Of a stretch of DNA of 24,086 nt, positions 14,949-22,941 are shown piece by piece. The stretch is taken from positions 1 through 24,086 of the forward strand of contig CAZPMC010000036.1 of the NCBI GenBank assembly GCA_964587755.1, written 5' to 3'. Position 1 is the first letter of the stretch, and every line of letters starts with the position of its first letter. Both the position numbers and the translations under genes were made by a program. Source of the stretch: CAZPMC01 sp964587755. GTDB taxonomy: Bacteria; Bacillota; Clostridia; Acetivibrionales; DTU013. The notes under the pieces were generated by a model that did not search any database, had not been told where the DNA came from, and was given only the letters and a program-made list of their open reading frames with translations.

Positions 14949-15959
14949 TTAATCACTCCCCTTATCCAAAGTTTTAATAAGAAGGGCTTTTGATTCCTCG
15001 AGTTTTGCAATTTTTTCGATTTCCGAAGGTTTTATTGATTTGCCTTTCTGGAATTTGTTTTTTACAAGACCGAAAAACCAGTGGGGGAATAATAAATCTG
15101 TATATAAAATTTCAATTTCCTTCTCATTCATAGGATTTATTTCAGAATACCGGCTAATTATTTCGTCTATAGATTTTGCCTGCCAATGGCCTTTATTTTC
15201 AGCATTTTTACCGATTATTTTCCTCAGATCTCTTGCAGGAAGGTCATAGGTAACACCATCCAAATCCAAGACAAACACTCCCTCCGGAGTTGAAAGGCAA
15301 TTGCCTTTGCCGTAGTCCTGATGGCACAGAACAATATGGGGGGAGCCCTCTTTTGAATATGCTTCGTAATTTGATTGGAGCAGCCTCTCATGAGCCTGAG
15401 CGGCTAATGAAATCATTGAATCGACATATTTTAGATAAGATTTGTATTGGGATTGATCAGGGAACTTTCCGGCTTCTTCCTTCCAGGAGGTTAATTTTTT
15501 TTGCATAGATTTATATTGAGATGGCCATTTTCCAAGCTTGGTGGACACCTGGGCGCCGGGAGGAGGGATATAGCCCTTTGAAGCAATATGGAAGGATGCC
15601 AAGCCCGCTACAGCTCCAAGCAGATCTCCGGCTTCATCAAAATTCATGTCTTTTCCATCAATCCATTCATACAGAACAAAAAGCTCTTCATTATACTTAA
15701 CTATGGGTTCTCCTGCCTTGCTTAGAATAATGCCGGGAACCCTTCCGCCTGATTCTTTTATAAATATTTGAGCGTTGACTGAGAAAAGTGCCTTTTCGTA
15801 TGGTTTATTAAGACGCTTTAAGCAAAGCTTCTTACCTTGAGTATTGAGCTTCCATACAGTTTTAATAGTCCCGCCCTGTATTAGCGTAAGGGTATCAGGG
15901 ACTATTCCATATATCTTTAAAACATTTAGAGCAACTAAGTTGTTAGAATTATTATTCAA
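14949..15959 (-). CDS. CotS-family spore-coat kinase-like protein (second copy)
   Basis: About 336 residues with the aminoglycoside-phosphotransferase/CotS kinase fold. A candidate ATP lysine lies in LCLKRL (K48), the catalytic loop reads HQDYGKGN (H213, D215, N220), and the metal-binding aspartates are in VLDLD (D232, D234), so the key residues are intact. FPHWFFG near the end is a family feature. The start at TTG 15959 has GAAAGGA 9 bases upstream and overlaps the previous gene by 8 bp; an upstream TTG at 15968 is possible. It is only distantly similar to the neighbouring copy, so this is an old duplication. CotS proteins are coat components in Bacillus; their substrates are not established. 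Confidence 0.82.
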   Translation of the reverse strand: MNNNSNNLVALNVLKIYGIVPDTLTLIQGGTIKTVWKLNTQGKKLCLKRLNKPYEKALFSVNAQIFIKESGGRVPGIILSKAGEPIVKYNEELFVLYEWIDGKDMNFDEAGDLLGAVAGLASFHIASKGYIPPPGAQVSTKLGKWPSQYKSMQKKLTSWKEEAGKFPDQSQYKSYLKYVDSMISLAAQAHERLLQSNYEAYSKEGSPHIVLCHQDYGKGNCLSTPEGVFVLDLDGVTYDLPARDLRKIIGKNAENKGHWQAKSIDEIISRYSEINPMNEKEIEILYTDLLFPHWFFGLVKNKFQKGKSIKPSEIEKIAKLEESKALLIKTLDKGSD

Positions 15960-17001
15960 TATCTTCAATCCTTTCAGGTATTAACGTTTCAAAGTCCTTA
16001 AGCAGCGGTTCAATAGTTTTTTCAAAAGAGGACATTTCTGAGATTCTTTGAATGTATTTTTCTTCTGTCCACTCCTTTTCGCGCCTTTTATAATACTTAT
16101 TGACAGCGCCTAAGAATAGGTGTGGAAACATAAGGTCAAGCCTTACGACCCTCCATTGTGATAAGGTAAGAGGGTTAGTTTGCTGATAAATGTGAAGCAT
16201 TTTTTTAGTCAAATTCTTATCCCAGCGTCCCGACTTTTTCATAACCTTGTTAAGAATCTTTCTGATATCGCGGGCAGCGATGTCTACAGTTAAGGAATCT
16301 GTATCAAGTACATATATGGTTTTATCAGGTGTGAGAATTAAATTGCCTGCTGCAAAATCTTGATGGCAAATACTGCCGGATTTTCTGGCTTTACTGACCC
16401 AATCGTTATATTCAGGTCCTCTTAGGCCTTCGATAGCCGTTTGAGCCCGATTATAAAAGTAGGGAAAGTCTTCCAACAGCTTTGCTCCTATAAAATTATG
16501 CTCCTTTTTATGGAGCTCGTCTTCATAAAATTGATTAATAAACTCTAGTCTGTCTGTATAGTCCTCAACCCATGTGCCAAGATGATATTTTGGTTTTGTT
16601 CCCTGCCTTGGTGAAAAGCCCTTTGAAGCTTTGTGAAGCTTGGCAAGCTCTGTAACAATCATCATAAGTTCCTTCTCCGACTTATAGGACGGGTTTCTGC
16701 CTTCTATGGCATTCGTGAGAGTGTAGCAAACTCCATCGATATTTACATATGATTCACCGTCGTATGTGGACTGAAGCTTTGGGATATTCACACCGTTTTC
16801 GCAGAGGTGATTGATGACATCAATTGTGAATTTAAGGGTTTCCTCAGAACTGGAAACCTTTTTCAGAATTTTCATTCCCCTGTCGGTGTTAACCCACCAA
16901 ACACCCTTTTTGCCCTTGTAGGACTCATTTTTTATATCCAATACTTTTAGAGGATATTTGGACAAAACAATATCCAAAGGTTCGTTTACTGCCGATGACA
17001 C
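15952..17001 (-). CDS. CotS-family spore-coat kinase-like protein (first copy)
   Basis: About 349 residues of the CotS/CotI family. The catalytic loop HQDFAAGN (H213, D215, N220) and VLDTD (D233, D235) are present, with candidate ATP lysines in MKILKK near residue 45. FPHLFLGAVNKYYKR mirrors the C-terminus of the second copy. The start is GTG at 17001: AGGAGG lies 8 bases upstream, whereas GTG at 17010 overlaps that site. The gene is preceded by an unusual C7/G7/C5 stretch after the amphi-Trp gene and overlaps the next gene, so the operon is tightly coupled. It is likely expressed during sporulation, from family knowledge; no sporulation promoter was identified. Confidence 0.82.
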   Translation of the reverse strand: MSSAVNEPLDIVLSKYPLKVLDIKNESYKGKKGVWWVNTDRGMKILKKVSSSEETLKFTIDVINHLCENGVNIPKLQSTYDGESYVNIDGVCYTLTNAIEGRNPSYKSEKELMMIVTELAKLHKASKGFSPRQGTKPKYHLGTWVEDYTDRLEFINQFYEDELHKKEHNFIGAKLLEDFPYFYNRAQTAIEGLRGPEYNDWVSKARKSGSICHQDFAAGNLILTPDKTIYVLDTDSLTVDIAARDIRKILNKVMKKSGRWDKNLTKKMLHIYQQTNPLTLSQWRVVRLDLMFPHLFLGAVNKYYKRREKEWTEEKYIQRISEMSSFEKTIEPLLKDFETLIPERIEDIE

Positions 17002-17033
17002 ACCGGACACCTCCTTTGCATCAAAAACCGCTA

Positions 17034-17085
17034 GGGGGAGAAATCCCCCCCGGGTAAAATAATTACCTATTGTCGATCGGGGGGG
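17034..17085 (-). promoter_or_regulatory. C7/G7/C5 mutually exclusive RNA pairings between two operon genes
   Basis: Read on the minus strand, the amphi-Trp stop TAA is followed at once by C7 (17085-17079), 27 bases, then G7 (17051-17045), a 6-base spacer, and CCCCC (17038-17034). The G7 tract can pair with the upstream C7 or with the downstream C5, but not both. The AGGAGG of the first CotS gene follows. This could act as an RNA stability element, partial attenuator or processing site; no T-run follows the short hairpin. Confidence 0.4.
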
Positions 17086-17319
17086 TTATTCCTCCAAATC
17101 CACCTCGACTTCTTGATCTTCCCATGTAACTTTTACAGAAAAGGAACCACCGTCCTCATCCTCTTCATATTTCACCTTGTATTCCAAGTCTTTGTCTGTG
17201 GGTAAACTTACAGGTTTTCCTTCTACGGAAAGCTTGCCTGAAAACAGTTCAGGCACCATTTTTTTGATGTACTCACCAAACTCTGTCTTCGAGCCGAGAT
17301 ATGCTTCTTGATACTTCAT
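17086..17319 (-). CDS. Amphi-Trp domain protein
   Basis: A 77-residue acidic protein resembling the amphi-Trp domain (TIGR04354 as I recall): an N-terminal helix (EYIKKMVPELFSGKL), SVEGKPVSLP, then alternating charged beta strands (EYKVKYEEDEDGGSFSVKVTW) with the hallmark tryptophan in VTWED. Function is unknown. ATG 17319 has AAGGAGTG upstream. It is the first gene of the minus-strand operon leading into two CotS-like genes, suggesting a role in spore-layer assembly; that link is by position only. Its stop abuts the C7 tract. Confidence 0.7.
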   Translation of the reverse strand: MKYQEAYLGSKTEFGEYIKKMVPELFSGKLSVEGKPVSLPTDKDLEYKVKYEEDEDGGSFSVKVTWEDQEVEVDLEE

Positions 17320-17410
17320 GAGGGAACACTCCTTAAATAATATATTCTTTTACATAATATTGAGGAAACGATTTTTATGTTACATCAGAAAAATAAAAGC
17401 CAGCTAATAA

Positions 17411-17439
17411 TTGAAATATGTGGGCGGGTTAAGTATAAT
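17411..17439 (+). promoter_or_regulatory. Sigma-A promoter of the lplA-gcv operon
   Basis: TTGAAA (17411-17416), 17-base spacer, consensus TATAAT (17434-17439). The leader is about 50 nt, too short for a glycine riboswitch, and none is visible between lplA and gcvT. Confidence 0.7.
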
Positions 17440-17494
17440 TGTCTACATACAATGGCAATGGAAATAATTATAGATAGTTCTCGGGGGCGCAAAA

Positions 17495-18496
17495 ATGACA
17501 CTTAGCACAAGAATTATTCACACAAAAACTTTTGACCCGTGGAGGAACCTTGCGCTGGAGGAATACTTACTTAATACAGTAAAGCCTTTTCAATGCATCT
17601 TGTATCTTTGGCAAAACCAAAATACAATAGTAATAGGAAGACATCAAAATCCATGGAGAGAGTGCAAATGCGAGCTTTTTGAAAGGGAGGGAGGCAAGCT
17701 TGCCAGAAGACTTTCAGGAGGCGGGGCGGTATACCACGACATGGGGAATTTGAATTTTACTTTTATTGCATCAAGGCAGACATATGACTTATCTAAGCAA
17801 ACCGATGTTATTCTTGATGCTGTAAAAAGCCTTGGAATTAAAGCAGAAAAGAACGGCAGAAACGATTTGACGGCTGATGGACGCAAGTTTTCAGGAAACG
17901 CTTTTTGTTTTAGAAAAAATGGTGCATTTCACCATGGAACGATCCTTGTATCGGCTGATTTTAAAAAGCTGTCAAAATACCTGCAGGTTTCAAAGGAAAA
18001 GATGGAATCTAAAGGGGTTAAGTCGGTCCAATCAAGAGTAGTTAATCTCTCGGAGTTTGTACCGGGATTAACCGTTGAGGATGTGGCGGATGCATTGATT
18101 TCTACATATAGAAATGCTTATGAGAGTAAGGCGCTGGTAGAAACGAAGATTATGGTTCAGGGTTTGGATAGATTAGCTTTGGAAGAGCTTTACTCCAAGT
18201 ATTCATCGTGGGAATGGAGATATGGAGAGGCACCCCAGTTTGATATGCAAATGGAGAAAAGATTCCCTTGGGGCGGAGTTGAAATAGGCCTTAAGCTTGA
18301 AGGCGGGCGTATAAAAAAAGCTTATGTTTACTCCGATGCCATGGATGAGGAATATATCGGGATGCTCCCGGGATTGCTTGAAGGATGTAAGATGTCCTTA
18401 AGGGAATTGGGCAAGAGACTTAGAGAAACGGCAACAGACGGCCGGGAGCATATCGCAATGGATTTAGCTCAATGGCTAGAGAATAAAGAGTTTTAA
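17495..18496 (+). CDS. lplA: Lipoate-protein ligase
   Basis: Activates lipoate with ATP and attaches it to a lysine of lipoyl domains. The 333-residue protein has the core RRLSGGGAVYHDMGN (71-85), GRNDL (121-125) and the conserved active-site lysine K131 in RKFSGNAFC, matching K133 of E. coli LplA, plus HHGTILV. A C-terminal accessory domain is present, as in ligases that do both half-reactions. ATG 17495 has a modest GGGGG site upstream. It is followed after 61 bp by gcvT-gcvH-gcvPA-gcvPB, so its likely target is GcvH, encoded two genes downstream. Confidence 0.93.
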   Translation: MTLSTRIIHTKTFDPWRNLALEEYLLNTVKPFQCILYLWQNQNTIVIGRHQNPWRECKCELFEREGGKLARRLSGGGAVYHDMGNLNFTFIASRQTYDLSKQTDVILDAVKSLGIKAEKNGRNDLTADGRKFSGNAFCFRKNGAFHHGTILVSADFKKLSKYLQVSKEKMESKGVKSVQSRVVNLSEFVPGLTVEDVADALISTYRNAYESKALVETKIMVQGLDRLALEELYSKYSSWEWRYGEAPQFDMQMEKRFPWGGVEIGLKLEGGRIKKAYVYSDAMDEEYIGMLPGLLEGCKMSLRELGKRLRETATDGREHIAMDLAQWLENKEF

Positions 18497-18557
18497 AAAT
18501 GAAAAAGGGAATATATATTACAGGGTTCCATATTATGATTGAAGGAGTGGTTTATCA

Positions 18558-19664
18558 ATGGAGAGTGTAATCAATACGGAAGAAACAAGAAAGACCCCTC
18601 TATATGATGCCCATGTGGCAGCAGGAGGGAAAATTGTAGATTTTCATGGATGGCTTTTACCTATACAGTACAACAGTATACTTAAGGAGCACGAAAGTGT
18701 CAGAACTACCGCAGGATTGTTTGACGTATCACACATGGGAGAGATAGAAGTCAGGGGTCCTGATGCACTTAATTTTCTTCAAAGGGTATTGACAAACAAT
18801 ATTGAAGCAAAGCCTGGAAAGGCTGTATATTCGCCTATGTGCTACCCTTCAGGGGGAGTTGTGGACGACTTGATTGCCTATAAGCTAACAGACGACAGAT
18901 ATTTGCTGGTGGTAAATGCGTCAAATACAGACAAGGATTTTAATTGGCTGTTGGAAAACAAGCAGGGTAATGTCGAAATAGAGAATCACTCCTCAATGTA
19001 TTCACAGCTTGCACTACAGGGGCCTTTTGCCGAAAGAATACTTCAGCAATTAGTTGAGATAGATTTAAAGAAGATTAGATTATTCAGCTATATTAACCAT
19101 GTAACCGTGGGGGGTATTAAAGCTTTATTATCCAGAACGGGGTATACGGGAGAGGATGGATTTGAGCTTTACTGTTCTCCCCAGGATGTTGAAGAACTTT
19201 GGGATTTGCTGTTGGAAAAGGGTGAAAAAGATGGCTTGGTGCCTGCCGGACTAGGGGCTAGGGACACTTTAAGGCTTGAGGCAGCATTTCCACTTTACGG
19301 ACAGGAAATATCTGAGGACATATCGCCTGTAATGGCAGGACTTAATAGGTTTATAAAGCTTGACAAGGGAGAATTTATCGGCAAAGAGGCGCTTGCCGGC
19401 CAACTTGAGGGGGACTATAAGCAGAAAATTGCCGGGTTTGAAATGGTAGACAGAACCGTACCCAGAACAGGGTATGAGGTTTATTGCTGTGATGAAAAAA
19501 CCGGATATGTTACAAGCGGAGGATTTTTCCCGACACTTAAGAAAAACATGGGATTGGCACTTTTGAATGTTGATTGTGCAGAAGAAGGGAATATTATTGA
19601 AATAAGGGTAAGAGATAAAATGTATAAGGCAAGAATAATAAAAGTGCCTTTTTTAAATAAATAA
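18558..19664 (+). CDS. gcvT: Glycine cleavage system T protein (aminomethyltransferase)
   Basis: Transfers the methylene group from the aminomethyl-lipoyl arm of GcvH to tetrahydrofolate and releases ammonia. The 368-residue length is normal. The N-terminal TPLYDAHVAAGGKIVDFHGWLLP, the conserved GLFDVSHMGE, the folate-side RTGYTGEDGFELY and GLGARDTLRLEAAFPLYGQE are all diagnostic. ATG 18558 has GAAGGAG about 10 bases upstream. The next gene, gcvH, starts 19 bp after its stop with a perfect AGGAGG. Confidence 0.97.
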   Translation: MESVINTEETRKTPLYDAHVAAGGKIVDFHGWLLPIQYNSILKEHESVRTTAGLFDVSHMGEIEVRGPDALNFLQRVLTNNIEAKPGKAVYSPMCYPSGGVVDDLIAYKLTDDRYLLVVNASNTDKDFNWLLENKQGNVEIENHSSMYSQLALQGPFAERILQQLVEIDLKKIRLFSYINHVTVGGIKALLSRTGYTGEDGFELYCSPQDVEELWDLLLEKGEKDGLVPAGLGARDTLRLEAAFPLYGQEISEDISPVMAGLNRFIKLDKGEFIGKEALAGQLEGDYKQKIAGFEMVDRTVPRTGYEVYCCDEKTGYVTSGGFFPTLKKNMGLALLNVDCAEEGNIIEIRVRDKMYKARIIKVPFLNK

Positions 19665-19683
19665 TTAACAGGAGGTTTTGATA

Positions 19684-20067
19684 ATGACAGTATATGCACA
19701 GATGAGATATTCAAAGGAGCATGAATGGGCAAGGGAAGAGGATGGGCTGATATACATCGGTATCTCTGATTTTGCGCAAAATGCTCTGGGGGATATTGTA
19801 TTTGTTGAGGTGCCAGACGAAGGCAAAAAGGTGAAGTCAGGCGACCCACTGGCTGTTGTAGAATCAGTTAAAACAGCCTCAGACGTATACTCGCCGGTAT
19901 CGGGAACTGTGGTAAGGGTTAATGATGCTTTGACGGACTCGCCGGAGCTTTTAAACGAAGATCCTTATGAGAACTGGATAGCAGCAGTTGAACCGGAAGA
20001 TATTGGTGAGCTGGAGAGCTTGATGAGTGAGGAGCAATACAATGAGTTTTGTGCAAAGGAGGCCTGA
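19684..20067 (+). CDS. gcvH: Glycine cleavage system H protein
   Basis: Lipoyl carrier protein of 127 residues that shuttles the aminomethyl group between P, T and L proteins. The lipoylation lysine is K63 in ESVKTASDVYSP, and SKEHEWAR at the start and NEDPYENWI near the end are family hallmarks. ATG 19684 is preferred over the TTG at 19678 because AGGAGG (19670-19675) lies 8 bases upstream. Its stop is 2 bp before the gcvPA start, and the gcvPA ribosome site lies inside the gcvH end. Confidence 0.97.
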   Translation: MTVYAQMRYSKEHEWAREEDGLIYIGISDFAQNALGDIVFVEVPDEGKKVKSGDPLAVVESVKTASDVYSPVSGTVVRVNDALTDSPELLNEDPYENWIAAVEPEDIGELESLMSEEQYNEFCAKEA

Positions 20068-20069
20068 TA

Positions 20070-21461
20070 ATGGCTCGTTACATACCAAGCACTAATGAGG
20101 ACCGGGCAGAAATGCTTTCGGCTCTGGGGTTAACTAACATTGAGGAGCTTTTTAAGGATATACCGGAAGAGATTAGATTGGAAAAGGAAATGGACCTGCC
20201 TAAGAGCATGTCTGAGCCTGAACTTTTGAGCCATCTAAAGAGCATTGCAGAAAAGAATGTAAGCACGGACAGCTTTACATGTTTTTTAGGGGCAGGAGCA
20301 TATGATCACTATATACCTTCTGTTGTAGACCATATTATTGCAAGGTCCGAGTTTTATACATCTTATACACCATATCAGCCTGAAATCAGCCAGGGAATGC
20401 TTCAGGCCATATTTGAGTATCAGACAATGATATGCCGGCTGACAGGGATGGACGTTTCGAATGCATCTATGTATGACGGAGCTACGGCATTGGCGGAGGC
20501 TATGTTTATGGCGGTCCGTACCACGGGCAGAAATGATGTGGCGGTATCAAAAGGTGTTCACCCCGAATACATTGAGGTTTTAAAAACTTATGCCGGGCCT
20601 CTGGGAATAAACGTATGGGAAATAGAGTTATCCGGCGGAAAAACTGACACGGCTGAAATGCAGGAGACCGTGGGAACAGATTGCGCGGCTGTTATTGTCC
20701 AAAGTCCGAACTATTTTGGAGTAATAGAGGATTTGAAGGAAATGTCGGAATGCGCAAAGGACAATGGAGCACTTTCCATAGCATGTGTTGATCCAATCTC
20801 CCTTGGCATACTCACACCACCGGGCCAGTGTGGTGTTGATATTGCAGTGGGTGACGGCCAGCCCCTTGGCAACTCATTAAGCTTCGGAGGACCTCACTTT
20901 GGTTTTCTGGCAGTAAAAAAGCCTCTTATGAGAAAGGTACCCGGCAGGATAGTAGGACAGACTACGGACCGGGAGGGAAGACGGGGCTTTGTTTTGACTC
21001 TTCAAGCCAGAGAGCAGCATATTAGAAGAGAGAAGGCTGTTTCAAATATTTGCTCAAACCAGACACTAAATGCTCTTGCTGCGGCAGTTTATATGTCGGT
21101 GATGGGCAAAAAAGGATTGGCAAAGGTTGCAAAGCTTTGCTTTGACAAGGCACATTATGCTTATAGAAAATTACTTGATACAGGTAAATTTGCTCCTGTA
21201 TACGATGCTCCGTTTTTTAAGGAGTTTACAATAAAGGCTTTAGACGAGCCGGTATCAGCTATAAATAAAAGGCTTTTAGAAAACTGCATCACAGGCGGGC
21301 TTGATTTGGGCGAAAGCGGGTCCGGCCTGGGCACAGGCGGCCTCAATCTGGGCATTGAAAACGCCGACATGAAAAATTGCTGGCTTGTGGCGGTTACAGA
21401 AAAGAGGACAAAGCAGGAGATAGACAGATTTGTTAAGATAGCGGCAGGAGGTGGGAAATAA
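20070..21461 (+). CDS. gcvPA: Glycine dehydrogenase (decarboxylating) subunit 1
   Basis: N-terminal half of the split P protein, 463 residues. It pairs with GcvPB to decarboxylate glycine with PLP. Diagnostic segments are RYIPSTNEDRAEML at the start, SFTCFLGAGAYDHYIPSVVDH, FYTSYTPYQPEISQG and QTTDREGRRGFVLTLQAREQHIRREKA. ATG 20070 has AGGAGG (20057-20062) 7 bases upstream, whereas the longer TTG frame from 20049 starts inside gcvH. Split P subunits are usual in Gram-positive bacteria. Confidence 0.96.
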   Translation: MARYIPSTNEDRAEMLSALGLTNIEELFKDIPEEIRLEKEMDLPKSMSEPELLSHLKSIAEKNVSTDSFTCFLGAGAYDHYIPSVVDHIIARSEFYTSYTPYQPEISQGMLQAIFEYQTMICRLTGMDVSNASMYDGATALAEAMFMAVRTTGRNDVAVSKGVHPEYIEVLKTYAGPLGINVWEIELSGGKTDTAEMQETVGTDCAAVIVQSPNYFGVIEDLKEMSECAKDNGALSIACVDPISLGILTPPGQCGVDIAVGDGQPLGNSLSFGGPHFGFLAVKKPLMRKVPGRIVGQTTDREGRRGFVLTLQAREQHIRREKAVSNICSNQTLNALAAAVYMSVMGKKGLAKVAKLCFDKAHYAYRKLLDTGKFAPVYDAPFFKEFTIKALDEPVSAINKRLLENCITGGLDLGESGSGLGTGGLNLGIENADMKNCWLVAVTEKRTKQEIDRFVKIAAGGGK

Positions 21462-21462
21462 A

Positions 21463-22929
21463 ATGGCAGATAGAAATATAAAGGATTCTGATCTGATTTT
21501 TGAGGTAAGCAAACCGGGAAGATATGCATATAGTCTTCCTGAATGTGATGTTCCCGAGGCTTCCCTTTCGGATGTACTGCCTGCCGGATTAATAAGAGCA
21601 GAGGAAGCTGAGCTTCCGGAGGTTAGCGAGATAGACGTTGTGAGACATTACACACGCCTGTCAAGACGCAATCACGGTGTTGATTCCGGTTTTTACCCAC
21701 TTGGCTCCTGTACAATGAAATATAATCCTAAAATAAATGAAGATGCAGCAAGGCTTTCCGGCTTCACCGGTGCGCACCCTTATCAGCCCCAGGATACGGT
21801 ACAGGGATGTCTTCAGATATTGTATGAAATGGATAAAATGCTTTCTGAAATAACCGGTATGAAGCGCTTTACCCTTCAGCCTGCAGCGGGAGCCCATGGT
21901 GAGTTGACCGGTCTTATGATTATAAAGGCATATCATGAGAACAGAGGCGATGAAGGCCGTAAAAAGATTATAATTCCCGATTCCGCTCACGGCACAAACC
22001 CGGCTTCAGCAGCCCTTGCAGGCTTTGATGTGGTGGAGGTCAAATCGGATTTACGGGGGGAAGTGGATATTGAGGAGCTTAGGACTGTGGTTGGCGAAGA
22101 TACCGCAGGATTGATGCTTACAAATCCAAATACCCTTGGGTTGTTTGACGAAAATATTAAAGAGATTGCAAGAATTGTCCATGAAGCGGGAGGATTACTA
22201 TATTATGATGGCGCCAATGCAAATGCCATACTTGGCATAGTAAGACCAGGAGACATGGGCTTTGATGTGGTACACCTGAATCTGCATAAAACCTTTAGCA
22301 CGCCTCATGGCGGTGGCGGGCCGGGTTCGGGGCCTGTCGGCGTCAAGGAAGAGCTGGTGGAATTTTTACCGTCACCTTCTGTAGAATTTAAGGATGGGAA
22401 ATATTTTGTCGATTACAATCACGAAAAATCCATTGGCAGGGTTAGATCATTTTATGGAAACTTTGGAGTAGTATTAAGAGCTTATGCGTATATAAGATCA
22501 ATGGGACCGGATGGCTTGAGGCAAGTCTCCGAAACAGCGGTTCTTAACGCAAACTATTTATTGATGAGGCTTAAGGGGCACTTTGATGTACCTTACGACC
22601 GTGTCTGTATGCATGAGTTTGTCCTGTCGGGACAAAGACAGGCGGATAACGGAGTCCGGACACTTGACATGGCGAAGATGCTGCTTGATTTCGGGTATCA
22701 TCCGCCAACGGTATATTTCCCTCTTATTGTGCATGAGGCAATGATGATTGAGCCAACTGAGACAGAGAGCAAGGAAACACTGGACATGTTTGCCGATACG
22801 CTGATAAGTATTGCTCAAAAAGCAAAGCTTGAGTCTGAGACTGTTATTAACTCCCCATACAATACCGTGGTTTCAAGGCTTGACGAGGTAAAGGCTGCAA
22901 GAACGCCTGTACTAAAATGGGAGGGATAG
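21463..22929 (+). CDS. gcvPB: Glycine dehydrogenase (decarboxylating) subunit 2
   Basis: C-terminal, PLP-binding half of the P protein, 488 residues. The PLP lysine is K276 in LNLHKTFSTPHGGGGPG, and SGFYPLGSCTMKYNPK and PDSAHGTNPASAA are hallmark stretches. ATG 21463 follows the gcvPA stop by 1 bp and has AGGAGG (21447-21452) upstream. The L protein (dihydrolipoamide dehydrogenase) gene is absent from the operon and must be elsewhere. No terminator is seen before the Mini-III gene. Confidence 0.97.
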   Translation: MADRNIKDSDLIFEVSKPGRYAYSLPECDVPEASLSDVLPAGLIRAEEAELPEVSEIDVVRHYTRLSRRNHGVDSGFYPLGSCTMKYNPKINEDAARLSGFTGAHPYQPQDTVQGCLQILYEMDKMLSEITGMKRFTLQPAAGAHGELTGLMIIKAYHENRGDEGRKKIIIPDSAHGTNPASAALAGFDVVEVKSDLRGEVDIEELRTVVGEDTAGLMLTNPNTLGLFDENIKEIARIVHEAGGLLYYDGANANAILGIVRPGDMGFDVVHLNLHKTFSTPHGGGGPGSGPVGVKEELVEFLPSPSVEFKDGKYFVDYNHEKSIGRVRSFYGNFGVVLRAYAYIRSMGPDGLRQVSETAVLNANYLLMRLKGHFDVPYDRVCMHEFVLSGQRQADNGVRTLDMAKMLLDFGYHPPTVYFPLIVHEAMMIEPTETESKETLDMFADTLISIAQKAKLESETVINSPYNTVVSRLDEVKAARTPVLKWEG

Positions 22930-22941
22930 GAAAAACAAGTA

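Noticed and set aside
17440..18557. Glycine riboswitch before lplA or gcvT
   Set aside because: The leader of lplA is about 50 nt and the lplA-gcvT spacer is 61 bp; neither can hold the aptamer and no matching core was seen.
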